DNA of 22,900 bases from a virus, in the IMG/VR virus record IMGVR_UViG_3300013125_000052, positions 1 through 22,900 of that record; one strand, 5' to 3'. This document shows, in pieces, positions 14,086 through 21,987 of this stretch; position 1 is the first letter of the stretch, and each line of letters begins with the position of its first letter. The notes under the pieces were generated by a model, which saw only the letters and a program-made list of their open reading frames with translations, was not told where the DNA came from and searched no databases. Both the position numbers and the translations under genes were made by a program.

Positions 14086-15057
14086 CTATCCTATATATAT
14101 AAATAATGTTTCAACATTCATTAGAGTTGTTGAGGTTGTAGTTGTTGGTGCTAATGTAGTGGTTGTTGTTGGTGCTAATGTAGTGGTTGTTGTTGGTGCT
14201 AATGTGGTAGTAGTTGTAGTCGGTGCTAATGTAGTGGTGGTTGTAATCAATATGGTAGTAGTAGTGGTTGATGCTAATGTAGTGGTGGTTGTAGTTGGTG
14301 CTAATGTAGTGGTGGTTGTAGTTGGTGCTAATGTAGTGGTGGTTGTAGTTGGTGCTAATGTGGTGGTTGTAGTTGGTGCTAATGTGGTGGTTGTAGTTGG
14401 TGCTAATGTAGTGGTTGTTATGAGTACTATTGTAGTTGTAGTTGTTGTCGTTGGAGTTAATGTAGTTGTAGTTGTTGTTGCTAAAATAGTAGTCGTAGTA
14501 GTCGTTAATGCTAATGTGGTTGTTGTTGTTGCTAAAATAGTTGTCGTAGTAGTCGCTAATGCTAATGTGGTTGTTGTTGTTTGAATAGGCGGAGATATCA
14601 TTATTGGTTCTATTGTGGTAGTTGTGGTTGCTAATGGTGCAACAGTAGTAGTTGTGGTTGTTGTTGCATCTTTAAAAGCATTATCATAAGATGCTATAAA
14701 TTTCATATTTGTCCAATCTGATGATGTACTTTCTAAACCATATACAAAGTTTTCTCTTCCTGGAATTGTTATCTGTGCTACATTAAGAATAAAATATTTT
14801 AAAAAACTATTAATCAACTCAACATTGCTTGAATTATTATTCAAATATTCAATTAAATTTTTACTATAGCCTTTACCACGAAGATTCACTGGAATAGTAG
14901 AGAAATCTATTTCCATTAAGGGTATAAATTCTAGTGAATTTTGCTGAAGAAAATCAATAATATTATTATAGATTGCAGGTCTGAATTTAAACTTAATTCT
15001 ATAATTATTTGTCCACGACCAACAATATGCTTGTATGAAAATTTCACTCATAAGCAT
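14086..15057 (-). CDS. Threonine-rich repeat protein, probable virion surface or fibre component
   Basis: A 323-residue protein. Residues 1-130 form a globular domain I do not recognise (SEIFIQAYCWSWTNNYRIKFKF, NLRGKGYSKNLIEYLNN, GRENFVYGLESTSSDWTNMKF). Residues 131-312 are almost entirely Thr runs broken by LAP, ILA, LAL or VAP (unit TTTTTLAPT, 8-10 residues), followed by an 11-residue hydrophobic end. Thr/Pro/Ala repeats of this type make extended, mucin-like stalks in phage structural proteins and can be O-glycosylated; that is family knowledge, not seen here. There is a choice of starts, MLMSE at 15057 or MSE two codons later. It stops with TAG. The downstream protease is 7 bp away. Confidence 0.75.
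   Translation of the reverse strand: MLMSEIFIQAYCWSWTNNYRIKFKFRPAIYNNIIDFLQQNSLEFIPLMEIDFSTIPVNLRGKGYSKNLIEYLNNNSSNVELINSFLKYFILNVAQITIPGRENFVYGLESTSSDWTNMKFIASYDNAFKDATTTTTTTVAPLATTTTTIEPIMISPPIQTTTTTLALATTTTTILATTTTTLALTTTTTTILATTTTTTLTPTTTTTTTIVLITTTTLAPTTTTTLAPTTTTTLAPTTTTTTLAPTTTTTTLAPTTTTTTLASTTTTTILITTTTTLAPTTTTTTLAPTTTTTLAPTTTTTLAPTTTTSTTLMNVETLFIYIG
14122..14667 (-). repeat. Degenerate minisatellite coding for Thr-rich repeats
   Basis: About 546 bp made of 24-30-bp units built on ACNACNACN...TTAGCACCA (plus strand: GGTGCTAATGTAGTGGTTGT). Near the C-terminal end units are almost identical; toward the N-terminal end they diverge into ACTACGAC and TTAGCAACA forms. Such arrays change length by slippage or recombination, so copy number likely varies between isolates. 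Confidence 0.9.
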
Positions 15058-15090
15058 ATATATTAAGAATAAAAAATAACTTTTTTACTC

Positions 15091-15621
15091 TTACAAAAAT
15101 AAACTTTTGATTGCTAAAATACCATTATCATTTATTAACCTTGTACCTATTCCAGCGAACTTTTCAGTTAATTTTGGAATTTCTTCGTAAATTTGAAATT
15201 TATTATCCTCATAATCATAATAAAACCAGTAATTAAAATTTTGATCGAAAACATAAACTGGTTTTTTACTATCAATTGCACAAGCTACTGCATAACCTGT
15301 ACCGCCTTGAACATTCTGATCATCTAAAATACCAACGGCAAAAATAGCATCAGAACTTTCAACTTGAAACCAATCTCTTGATATTAATTTTTTTACATAA
15401 GTCTCCAAATTACTAAGATTTCTAAATAATCTTTTATTTGCAATTTTTATATGCTCAAAACCTTCGTCTAATTGTTTTTGATTTAAAATTAATCTATTAC
15501 CTGATCTAGTATTATGTCCTTCAAAAGAATATGCAACTACCTTGAATCCCTTTTTTATAGATTCTATTTCAAATATAAAATCTGCACCTTTGGCACCACC
15601 GGTAAAACAAGTATAATTCAT
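15091..15621 (-). CDS. SLOG-superfamily (DprA/LOG-like Rossmann) phage protein
   Basis: A 176-residue protein. It opens FTGGAKGADFIFE (about 6-18), the Gly-rich nucleotide-binding loop of SLOG proteins. Later come SSDAIFAVG (about 89-97), QGGTGYAVACAIDSKKPVYVFDQ (about 104-126) and FAGIGTRLINDNGILAI (about 155-171). This order (GGAKGAD, D-I-FAvg, GGTGyAv..Ai...PVYVFD, aGIGTR) is one I know from phage genomes where function is undefined. The SLOG fold usually binds nucleotides or their derivatives and can sense or hydrolyse them. No second domain is fused. Its start overlaps the stop of the gene upstream (ATGA at 15618-15621). Confidence 0.65.
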   Translation of the reverse strand: MNYTCFTGGAKGADFIFEIESIKKGFKVVAYSFEGHNTRSGNRLILNQKQLDEGFEHIKIANKRLFRNLSNLETYVKKLISRDWFQVESSDAIFAVGILDDQNVQGGTGYAVACAIDSKKPVYVFDQNFNYWFYYDYEDNKFQIYEEIPKLTEKFAGIGTRLINDNGILAIKSLFL

Positions 15622-16265
15622 TTTGAATTTATAATATCTAATTTTGGTTTTCTAAAATAATTAATTACTGAAGGATCATCTTTTCCTGTTTCAATAATAT
15701 TATTCATTTTATCTACTATACTATCATCATTAATATCTAAAAGATCAAAAACACCTACTAATCTACAAGGATAATATCCTTCTCCATTAGGAACATCACC
15801 AAAAATATTACCTTTTTGAGGTTTTTTCTGAAAACCATTATAAAACTCAAGTTTCATGGTATCTAGATTAATAATATAAGCATATTCACAAAATAAAGAG
15901 TCCTCTATAAATTTATTATTAAATATATAATGCTCAATATTACCCTTATAAGTTTCATCTATCCAATCAGTTCCTTGTAATTCTCGAAATAAACAATATG
16001 GATCTGTCAGTTTTTGTTGACCCACACCTAAATTTGAATATTTTCGATATTTTTCAATAATTTTAGGATCTTTGATTTCGTTTTCTTTAATATTTTTGAG
16101 ATTCGCAATATTCTTCTTGAGATCATCCCAACCATCCTCTTTATTGACTTTAGATATAACATCTAATGTTTCTAAACCCAATCCATCTGGATATGAATCG
16201 AATTGATTATATCCTAATTTTACTTCTTTCTGATAAATTACACCAACTGAACCTCTTGTTCCCAT
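15618..16265 (-). CDS. Conserved protein of the MGTRGxxG type, unknown function
   Basis: A 215-residue protein beginning MGTRGSVGVIYQKEVKLGYN, then FDSYPDGLG. I recognise the MGTRGxxG...YNxFDSYPxGLG opening from hypothetical proteins in bacteria and phages; no activity is known to me. Later segments include CEYAYIINLDTMKLEFYNGFQ, PCRLVGVFDL and a Lys/Ile-rich end. The middle (about 70-110) is Lys/Asn-rich. It starts 5 bp after the stop of the gene at 16271 and is translationally coupled to the SLOG gene, so a linked role is possible. Confidence 0.65.
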   Translation of the reverse strand: MGTRGSVGVIYQKEVKLGYNQFDSYPDGLGLETLDVISKVNKEDGWDDLKKNIANLKNIKENEIKDPKIIEKYRKYSNLGVGQQKLTDPYCLFRELQGTDWIDETYKGNIEHYIFNNKFIEDSLFCEYAYIINLDTMKLEFYNGFQKKPQKGNIFGDVPNGEGYYPCRLVGVFDLLDINDDSIVDKMNNIIETGKDDPSVINYFRKPKLDIINSK

Positions 16266-16270
16266 AATCT

Positions 16271-16492
16271 TTATTTTTTAATATTATTAAGTTTTTCTAA
16301 TTTCAATTCTCTTTTTATTCTAACTGGAATATTTAATGAGAAATCATATGTTTCACTTCCTCTATTCAAAACATGAATATAACAATCTTCTCCACCATCT
16401 CTAACAATCAACCTAAATTCAGTATGTTCTAATTTAGATTCTCTAATTAAATAATCGATTAGATTTATAGTTGCTTCTGAATTCTTTGACAT
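16271..16492 (-). CDS. Unknown small protein, 73 aa
   Basis: I do not recognise this protein. It is 73 residues and begins MSKNSEATINLIDYLIRESKL. The middle has beta-like segments (FRLIVRDGGEDCYIHVLNRG, YDFSLNIPVRI) and the end is basic and helical. It lies between the sliding clamp (2 bp from the clamp stop) and the MGTRG gene, so it belongs to the same transcript. No motif suggests a function. Confidence 0.55.
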   Translation of the reverse strand: MSKNSEATINLIDYLIRESKLEHTEFRLIVRDGGEDCYIHVLNRGSETYDFSLNIPVRIKRELKLEKLNNIKK

Positions 16493-16494
16493 AA

Positions 16495-17256
16495 TTAGAC
16501 AGTTAATTCTAATGCTATTAATAGATTAGTATTTTGATTATCCACTAACAAGAATGTATCAAAAACATAAATATTAATTTCTTCATCAGTAAATGTAATA
16601 GATTTAAAATATTTTTTAGGAAATGTTATACTTAAATCATCGTGTTCAATATCACAAATCTTTAGATTCCAATTGTTTTCACCTATTTCAATTTCCTTAC
16701 TAATAACATTAAGAGTTAGAATATCGTTCTCGTTATCTATAGCCATCATTTTTTTAATTTTAGCATAGGAATTCTTATCTAGCATAAATTTAAAATCAAT
16801 ATTATCTTTATTTATAGTTTTATTAATTTTTTCTATATCAATAGATGTATTCATTGCTCTTAGATCGCCACCATTGATACTAAATTTGAGTTTAGAGTTT
16901 TTTAATTTAAAATTGTCTGCATATGTATCATCATTCATAAAAAACTCACACTTTATATCTTCTCTATAATCTAAGAAGTTTTTTAAAGAGCTTTCGAACT
17001 TAGTTCCATTAGTTATAATAAATCTTATCTCTTTTTGAATATCATCATCAAATGTGAAAAATTCGGAAGTATCATAGATAAAAGACTTAAATGCATTAAC
17101 ATTCATTTTTTCACCAACAATAGAATACAGCAACATTTTATCTTTACCAACCTTAATTAAGACTTCGTCATCTATTGATAAAAGATCATGAATTTTTTCT
17201 ATAAAAAGTGCTAATTGATTTATAGACATTGAAAATTTATAAGAAATATCAACCAT
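16495..17256 (-). CDS. 45: DNA polymerase sliding clamp (T4 gp45-like)
   Basis: A 253-residue protein with the size and alternating beta-strand/helix plan of a PCNA/gp45-type clamp monomer (T4 gp45 is 228). It opens KFSMSINQLALFIEKIHDLLSID, matching the first helix after strand one. The middle SYAKIKKMMAIDNENDILTLNV resembles the second-domain helix and strand. The end FDTFLLVDNQNTNLLIALELTV matches the C-terminal strand of gp45 (GEHANYVVALE). As a trimer it would encircle DNA and tether the gp43-like polymerase, whose C-terminal peptide is present at 9.8 kb. In T4 it also activates late promoters. The 81-bp gap upstream (17257-17337) contains a near-match ATATAAATC and a CTTAATTAAG palindrome but no firm promoter. 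Confidence 0.75.
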   Translation of the reverse strand: MVDISYKFSMSINQLALFIEKIHDLLSIDDEVLIKVGKDKMLLYSIVGEKMNVNAFKSFIYDTSEFFTFDDDIQKEIRFIITNGTKFESSLKNFLDYREDIKCEFFMNDDTYADNFKLKNSKLKFSINGGDLRAMNTSIDIEKINKTINKDNIDFKFMLDKNSYAKIKKMMAIDNENDILTLNVISKEIEIGENNWNLKICDIEHDDLSITFPKKYFKSITFTDEEINIYVFDTFLLVDNQNTNLLIALELTV

Positions 17257-17337
17257 ATAGTTTTTGATTTATATCTTATAGATAAAATAAAAATTAAAGA
17301 TTGATTTTTTATTTCAAAATTTTTCCTTAATTAAGTT

Positions 17338-19515
17338 TCATCTCGGATATCTTGAATTATTAATCTCTGGTCTACGTTTATATACTCTATTATAAGCACC
17401 AATTAATCCAACTGAATTATTAGATTTACTAACTACATTCTCTACAAATCTTAATTCATCCCCTTGTAAATTATTATTGGTCATCATATCTAAAAGATTT
17501 TTATAACCAACATTGTCAAAACATGTAGATAACGTTATTGTACTCATAACTACGTCATCATTTCCACTTTCAGCTTTATATGTTACATTACCTGAGAATG
17601 TTTCATGCTTACTAAATGTCGTTATCTCACTTATGTTTATATCGTTATGTAGAACCATTCTTCTACTTCTTATTGCCTGTTGAAATTCTTTATCTATAAT
17701 TAAATGTTTATCTTTATTTAATTTCAATCCTATTTTACCTACTATATCTTCTCTATTATGTTTATATCTTAAAAAAACAGAATTCGAATAATCATTATTT
17801 CCATCAAAAACATTAGGTAAATGTGCTAAAAACTCACCACCATAGGTATTCATTTCTAATACAACCTTAACTTTTTCCGGATCAAATAATTCAAATGCTA
17901 TTAAATAGAATATATGAGCGATTTCTCGTATAGAATACAAATTATTGCGATAAAGTCCAATCTGTTCTATTTTAAACAAATCATATAAGCTTTCATATTT
18001 ATATTTTTCAATTTCCTCTCTATCTCTTAACATTAATCTAAAGATATTAATAACCGAATAATCTTTTGCTAATCCTTCTGCTAAATCAAGCGATATCAGT
18101 ATATAATACTCCTTTGATTTGAATGGATTAAATAAACTAGTATCTCTTATAAATTTTAATGAATCATACGGTATATTTAATTTATTAAATTGTTGAATAT
18201 TCATATAATCAAAAGGTACTTGTTTACTCTTTAATAAATCAATAGTCTCTTTATTAAATAGAATTTTGTCACCAGTAACGAAGTGTAATCCATATTCTTG
18301 ATCGAACTTCTCTGCTGAACCAATAAGTTTTGTTTCTTCTTCTTGCCAATTTGTTACTACTGCTAATTCCGGAAGTGGTATTCCATTTACTCTTATCTTT
18401 CTTATGTTGTCTATATAAGTCTTTTCATCATTTACATCATATTTAACGCAATCTATAATATCATCATTGATGTGTTTTTTATAGAGTGTTATATCATAAT
18501 CTTCTCTTATAATTCTTAAGACCTGCGCTTTATTAAATCCAAATTTTTTGAGTTTAACATCAAGTATTTTAATTTTAGTATCTTCGCGGCCCGGTACCTG
18601 ATTCCAATAGACTCGCATAGCCTTATACGGATTTTTATTTGGATCATCATCGGGTAATTCAGCAAAAGTAAGTAATTCCCAGAACATATTAAATCCATTT
18701 GGTGTGGATGTAATAATAATTCTTGAATTATTAATTGAAGAAACAACAGGAATAATAGATCCATAATAATCTCTAATAAAATTATCAGGTATATGAGCGA
18801 ATTCATCAAGATATAAAAGGTCAATTGTAAAACCAATTGATGGCTCTTTTGTTCTATTTTCTGTCTGAATACGTGAATTATTTTCAAAAGCAACCTGTGT
18901 TTCATTCCAGTTAGTTACACCTTTCTTTAAGAAGAAAGGTAATAATTTATAAATATCTTTAATTTTTCTGATAATTTCTTTAACGGTTTTACCTTTATTG
19001 GCAACAATCATACATCCTTTATCATCATTAAATAAGACAAAATGTAAAATTACAATTGCTGCAGAAACAGTATTATGTGAAAGTATATCATTTGTGTAAT
19101 AACTCATTTCTGGAGTATCGATAGACAAATCAAACATAGACAATTTGCCTTTTAACTTCTTTATTGATTTAACTTTACTTTCACCTTTATTTGTTAATAC
19201 ATAATCATTATGGGATAAATCTATTAACATTTTTTGTTCGTGGTCTCTACAAAAAACAATATGTGTATCTGCTCCTTCTAATGATAAACCATTTTCTAGT
19301 TCTAATTTATATCTCTGAAATGGTTGGGTTATATTTATTTCTGTAACTGGAACCATACCATAATCAGTTTTCACCAATAATTCATTATCTAAAAAAATGG
19401 TATTCACAAATTTCTTTAATATATCATCCTCATTAGGATTAAAATTACGAAATTCGTACTTTTCAATTAGTTGAATAATAAAATATATAATATTTTTAAT
19501 AAAATTTTTAATCAT
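17338..19515 (-). CDS. terL: Terminase large subunit, C-terminal fragment preceded by split-intein C-half
   Basis: A 725-residue product. Residues 1-148 are an intein C-fragment ending YYTNDILSHN; Thr149 opens the C-extein TVSAAIVILHF, which completes the P-loop. TerL features follow: Walker B LLYLDEFAH with Asp237/Glu238, coupling motif TSTPNG (269-274), and the RNase H-like nuclease with Asp477 in ISLDLAEG, Glu555 in VVLEMNTYGG and Asp653/654 in ESGNDDVV. Joined to the N-extein (115 residues) it gives a 692-residue terminase, close to T4 gp17 (610). TerL is the packaging motor that translocates DNA into the prohead and cuts the concatemer. Without trans-splicing this fragment lacks Walker A and cannot power packaging. 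It ends in TGA, 81 bp before the clamp gene. Confidence 0.93.
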   Translation of the reverse strand: MIKNFIKNIIYFIIQLIEKYEFRNFNPNEDDILKKFVNTIFLDNELLVKTDYGMVPVTEINITQPFQRYKLELENGLSLEGADTHIVFCRDHEQKMLIDLSHNDYVLTNKGESKVKSIKKLKGKLSMFDLSIDTPEMSYYTNDILSHNTVSAAIVILHFVLFNDDKGCMIVANKGKTVKEIIRKIKDIYKLLPFFLKKGVTNWNETQVAFENNSRIQTENRTKEPSIGFTIDLLYLDEFAHIPDNFIRDYYGSIIPVVSSINNSRIIITSTPNGFNMFWELLTFAELPDDDPNKNPYKAMRVYWNQVPGREDTKIKILDVKLKKFGFNKAQVLRIIREDYDITLYKKHINDDIIDCVKYDVNDEKTYIDNIRKIRVNGIPLPELAVVTNWQEEETKLIGSAEKFDQEYGLHFVTGDKILFNKETIDLLKSKQVPFDYMNIQQFNKLNIPYDSLKFIRDTSLFNPFKSKEYYILISLDLAEGLAKDYSVINIFRLMLRDREEIEKYKYESLYDLFKIEQIGLYRNNLYSIREIAHIFYLIAFELFDPEKVKVVLEMNTYGGEFLAHLPNVFDGNNDYSNSVFLRYKHNREDIVGKIGLKLNKDKHLIIDKEFQQAIRSRRMVLHNDINISEITTFSKHETFSGNVTYKAESGNDDVVMSTITLSTCFDNVGYKNLLDMMTNNNLQGDELRFVENVVSKSNNSVGLIGAYNRVYKRRPEINNSRYPR
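19072..19515 (-). other. Split-intein C-fragment (IntC), 148 aa
   Basis: The core is about residues 41-148: beta segments NELLVKTDYGMVPVTEI and RYKLELENGLSLEGADTHIVF (block B, with the T-H pair), then DLSHNDYVLTNKG, and the terminal block G NDILSHN with penultimate His147 and the cyclising Asn148. The +1 residue is Thr. Block B lies here rather than on the N-half, so the split point is unusually early, as in AceL-TerL. The first 40 residues are extra: a hydrophobic helix (IKNFIKNIIYFIIQLIEKYEF) then an acidic patch. It is likely an association device with the matching tail of IntN. Confidence 0.88.
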
Positions 19516-19528
19516 AATATATTCTTTA

Positions 19529-20449
19529 TCATAATGGTAATTTTTTGAATTTATTTACCAATTTCATTATTTCATCGTCCATATCATAAGAATTGTTTTC
19601 ATATAAAGGAGATTCATCGTAACAATATGAATAACTTTCTTCATATCTTTTTTGTTTACTAAATGCTTGTTTTATTGCATCCTTACTTTCTTCTATATAT
19701 TTACTTGAATTTTCTTTAAAAATATTTTCCCAATTTTTATAATATTTATTTATTTGAGATATATTTATTTGATCAATATCATATAGAAGATTAAACTGAT
19801 TTGTCAAATCTAATAAATCATCCTTTACATATTCTTTTATCATCTTAATTGAATTGAAATTTGATAAAAATACTAACATTTTATATAACTCATTTTCATA
19901 AAATCTGTCATACATTTCTTCTAATGTTTTTAATTTAGAATATAAATAACCTTCATATGTCATATTAACTCTAGCATCTAATTCATGTTCAAAATTATAA
20001 TAAATATAATTCAAAAAATCATGTTTATACTTTTTTACTGAATTTTTAAAATTTTCAATATTTATCATTCTATTAAAAGAAGTGAAATATTTATCTTCTC
20101 CGGATATCAATTGATAATAATGCGAAAATTCATGAGATAGTAAAGTATAAATTTTATTTATATCAACATTATCATCTTCTATATAAATATTAATATCATT
20201 TTTTTTAAAATTTTCTTTAATAATTTCTTGTACTGATATTTGTGCATGATATACAGAAATAGTTTTAAGAATATTTCTATCAATATGAATTGACGACGTA
20301 AAACCATATTTTTCAGAAAAATCTATAAAATAATCATTATCTGATATATTATTTAATTTCTCATGTATATCTAACATTAGTAAAGAAACATATTCATCTA
20401 CCTTTTCAAATAATTTTAAATTGCTAAATTTATTAAAATTTTTAAGCAT
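19529..20449 (-). CDS. HEFSH zinc-metallopeptidase-like protein within the fractured terL locus
   Basis: I chose ATG 20449 (MLKNFNKFSNLKLFEKVDEY, 306 residues); a TTG three codons upstream (20458) is also possible. Residues 106-110 are HEFSH, the zinc-binding HExxH helix (LLSHEFSHYYQ). About 45 residues later FEHELDAR supplies a candidate third ligand in an ExxA-like context, as in gluzincin-type enzymes. The rest is helical and Tyr/Asn-rich, ending LVNKFKKLPL. The N-terminus resembles the targeting-like leaders of the 4-9 kb cluster, with LFE at 13-15. It overlaps the end of the endonuclease gene by 8 bp and stands 13 bp before the terL C-fragment, so it travels within the terL interruption. 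Its substrate is unknown; peptidase activity is inferred from the motif. Confidence 0.6.
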   Translation of the reverse strand: MLKNFNKFSNLKLFEKVDEYVSLLMLDIHEKLNNISDNDYFIDFSEKYGFTSSIHIDRNILKTISVYHAQISVQEIIKENFKKNDINIYIEDDNVDINKIYTLLSHEFSHYYQLISGEDKYFTSFNRMINIENFKNSVKKYKHDFLNYIYYNFEHELDARVNMTYEGYLYSKLKTLEEMYDRFYENELYKMLVFLSNFNSIKMIKEYVKDDLLDLTNQFNLLYDIDQINISQINKYYKNWENIFKENSSKYIEESKDAIKQAFSKQKRYEESYSYCYDESPLYENNSYDMDDEIMKLVNKFKKLPL

Positions 20450-21419
20450 TTTCTTCAATTTTTAATTTTAAAAAAGATAAACATCTATCTAATGTATCTT
20501 TTTTGCTCTTTCTATATTCAGAATCCCATATTGTTATAACTTCAAATCCTTCTTCTCTTGCAACTTCTAATTTTTTTCTATCTTTTTCCCAAATCTCCGC
20601 AGCTGTTACATTTTTTCTAAATGGATGTGGATATTCATCCGATTCAAACATTTCAGGGTTTGCATGATATTCATCACCATTATACTCTATAATCTTCTTA
20701 TTTGGCAAATCAACAAAATCGTATATCCAAACACCACCTTCCTTTTTATTCAATCTAAATTCTGAATTTTTAGTAGCAAAATATATCTTATTTTTTTTAT
20801 CAAAATCATAAAATTTTAATATAGAATAAAATAGCTCTTGTGACGCATTTGAATAGCCTTGTTTTAAATTTCCATTTTCATTTAAAGATTTCTGCCATCT
20901 CTCCTGTCTTTCAGTAAATATCTTTCTACCTTTTTCTTCACCGTATCTCTGAATGCATTTTTCTAATGTAAACGTTTTTTGTCTATCTGATAATTTCTCT
21001 TTTGCTTCATTATCAGACAGACCTTTATTTATCCAATAATCTAACCTAGTAGTATACGATTTTTTATCACAAACTTTTTTAATAAATTCATTTTTTTGAT
21101 TTTCATCTTTATAATTAACAAATTTTTCAGAAAAAGGGGAACATTTTTGTCTTTGTTCTAAAGTTGTTTTTGACTTATGATTCGGATTTTTTTCACCTTT
21201 TATTTTTTCAGAAAACATTTTTTTATATTTTTCTTCTTTCATATGTTTTCCACTATTTTTTGATGTATTTTTAGCATCAATTTCCGAATATAATGGCTCA
21301 CCTGGATACTTTTTTTTATAATCATCCGAAGTTAACCCATGAGACTTTAAATGTCTACCATAAATCCTTTGTGATTTAAATCCACATATTTTACAAGTTA
21401 TTAAATTATCGTTTTCCAT
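20442..21419 (-). CDS. Vsr-like homing endonuclease with N-terminal zinc finger
   Basis: A 325-residue protein lying between the two terL fragments. An N-terminal MucR/Ros-like C2H2 finger is seen (Cys9, Cys12, His23, His27; GRHLKSHGLTSDDYKKKYPG). A Lys-rich DNA-binding linker follows, with ...IKGEKNPNHKSKTTLEQRQ and LEKCIQRYGEEKGRKIFTERQ (the latter about 153-173). The C-terminal 110 residues form the nuclease: NSEFRL, VWIYDFVDLPNKKIIEYNGDE, YHANP and WEKDRKKLEVAREEGFEVIT. This fits the Vsr-like (EDxHD-type) homing endonucleases reported beside split inteins. It would cut intein-less terL alleles to spread the cassette; that target is inference. The 57-bp gap upstream has no clear promoter on the minus strand. 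Confidence 0.8.
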   Translation of the reverse strand: MENDNLITCKICGFKSQRIYGRHLKSHGLTSDDYKKKYPGEPLYSEIDAKNTSKNSGKHMKEEKYKKMFSEKIKGEKNPNHKSKTTLEQRQKCSPFSEKFVNYKDENQKNEFIKKVCDKKSYTTRLDYWINKGLSDNEAKEKLSDRQKTFTLEKCIQRYGEEKGRKIFTERQERWQKSLNENGNLKQGYSNASQELFYSILKFYDFDKKNKIYFATKNSEFRLNKKEGGVWIYDFVDLPNKKIIEYNGDEYHANPEMFESDEYPHPFRKNVTAAEIWEKDRKKLEVAREEGFEVITIWDSEYRKSKKDTLDRCLSFLKLKIEENA

Positions 21420-21476
21420 ATTTTTTTATTAGTATATATAAATATTTTCTGGTCGCTTTTAGTCAAAATGGAAAAA

Positions 21477-21986
21477 TTATTGTAATTTATATATTAAATT
21501 GTATAACATAATTTTAATTTTTTCTAATAATGTCAATTTTCTATCTTTTTTCAATTCATTATAGTACAAAAGCCCTATTGGAACTTTAATAGTATCGCCA
21601 GATTTTGAAATCACTAGTATATTGGTTATAAATGATATACATTTACCAGTCTGCCTGGATGCCATTAAAATACTTCTAGGATTCTTTGTATATAAGTCTA
21701 TAATATCCTTCTGATAATCTCGAAGCTTCATAGGTCCAATTGAACCATCTTCTCTTTTAATTTGACAATATCTTTCAGCAAAATAATGTATATTAATTTT
21801 ACATTTGATATACTCCTCAAATTCATCATCAGTCATTGCAAAAACTAAGTTTGCTTTTCGCACACCTCTAGTATTCGCGAACCACAATTTCTCATGTCTC
21901 TTGAGTACCTTACCTAAATTTTCTTTTTCCTCTATATTATTAACTATTTCAGTAGTTAATATAAATTCTTCTAACTTCTCCGCCAT
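21477..21986 (-). CDS. terL: Terminase large subunit, N-terminal fragment fused to split-intein N-half
   Basis: A 169-residue product. Residues 1-115 are the TerL N-terminus: an adaptor region (WFANTRGVRKANLVFAMTDDE), then FAERYCQIKREDG, MKLRDYQKDIIDLY (the Q-motif-like part of gp17 family ATPases) and LMASRQTGK, the Walker A loop up to its Lys115. Cys116 starts the intein N-fragment (CISFITNILVISKSGDTIK). The C-extein resumes at Thr149 of the gene at 17338-19515. Here the break lies inside the catalytic P-loop, where no folded ATPase could work without splicing. The gene starts one base after the gp25-like gene, with the same orientation. Confidence 0.92.
   Translation of the reverse strand: MAEKLEEFILTTEIVNNIEEKENLGKVLKRHEKLWFANTRGVRKANLVFAMTDDEFEEYIKCKINIHYFAERYCQIKREDGSIGPMKLRDYQKDIIDLYTKNPRSILMASRQTGKCISFITNILVISKSGDTIKVPIGLLYYNELKKDRKLTLLEKIKIMLYNLIYKLQ
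21480..21641 (-). other. Split-intein N-fragment (IntN), 54 aa
   Basis: It starts with Cys116, the first splicing nucleophile. CISFITNILVISKSGDTIK then VPIGLLYYNEL is block A. Block B is absent; it is on the C-half. The core is about 30 residues, similar in size to the 25-residue AceL-TerL IntN. A 24-residue basic and hydrophobic tail follows (KKDRKLTLLEKIKIMLYNLI), likely a helix that pairs with the IntC extension. Confidence 0.85.
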
Positions 21987-21987
21987 A

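Noticed and set aside
14027-14584. Plus-strand open frame of 185 codons rich in Val, Gly and Asn
   Set aside because: It is the antisense shadow of the Thr-rich repeat (ACN codons read as GT-rich codons) and has no leader or independent composition.
18516-18905. Minus-strand frame of 129 codons rich in Leu and Ile within TerL
   Set aside because: Overlaps the TerL ATPase coding sequence in another frame; TerL motifs there are unambiguous.
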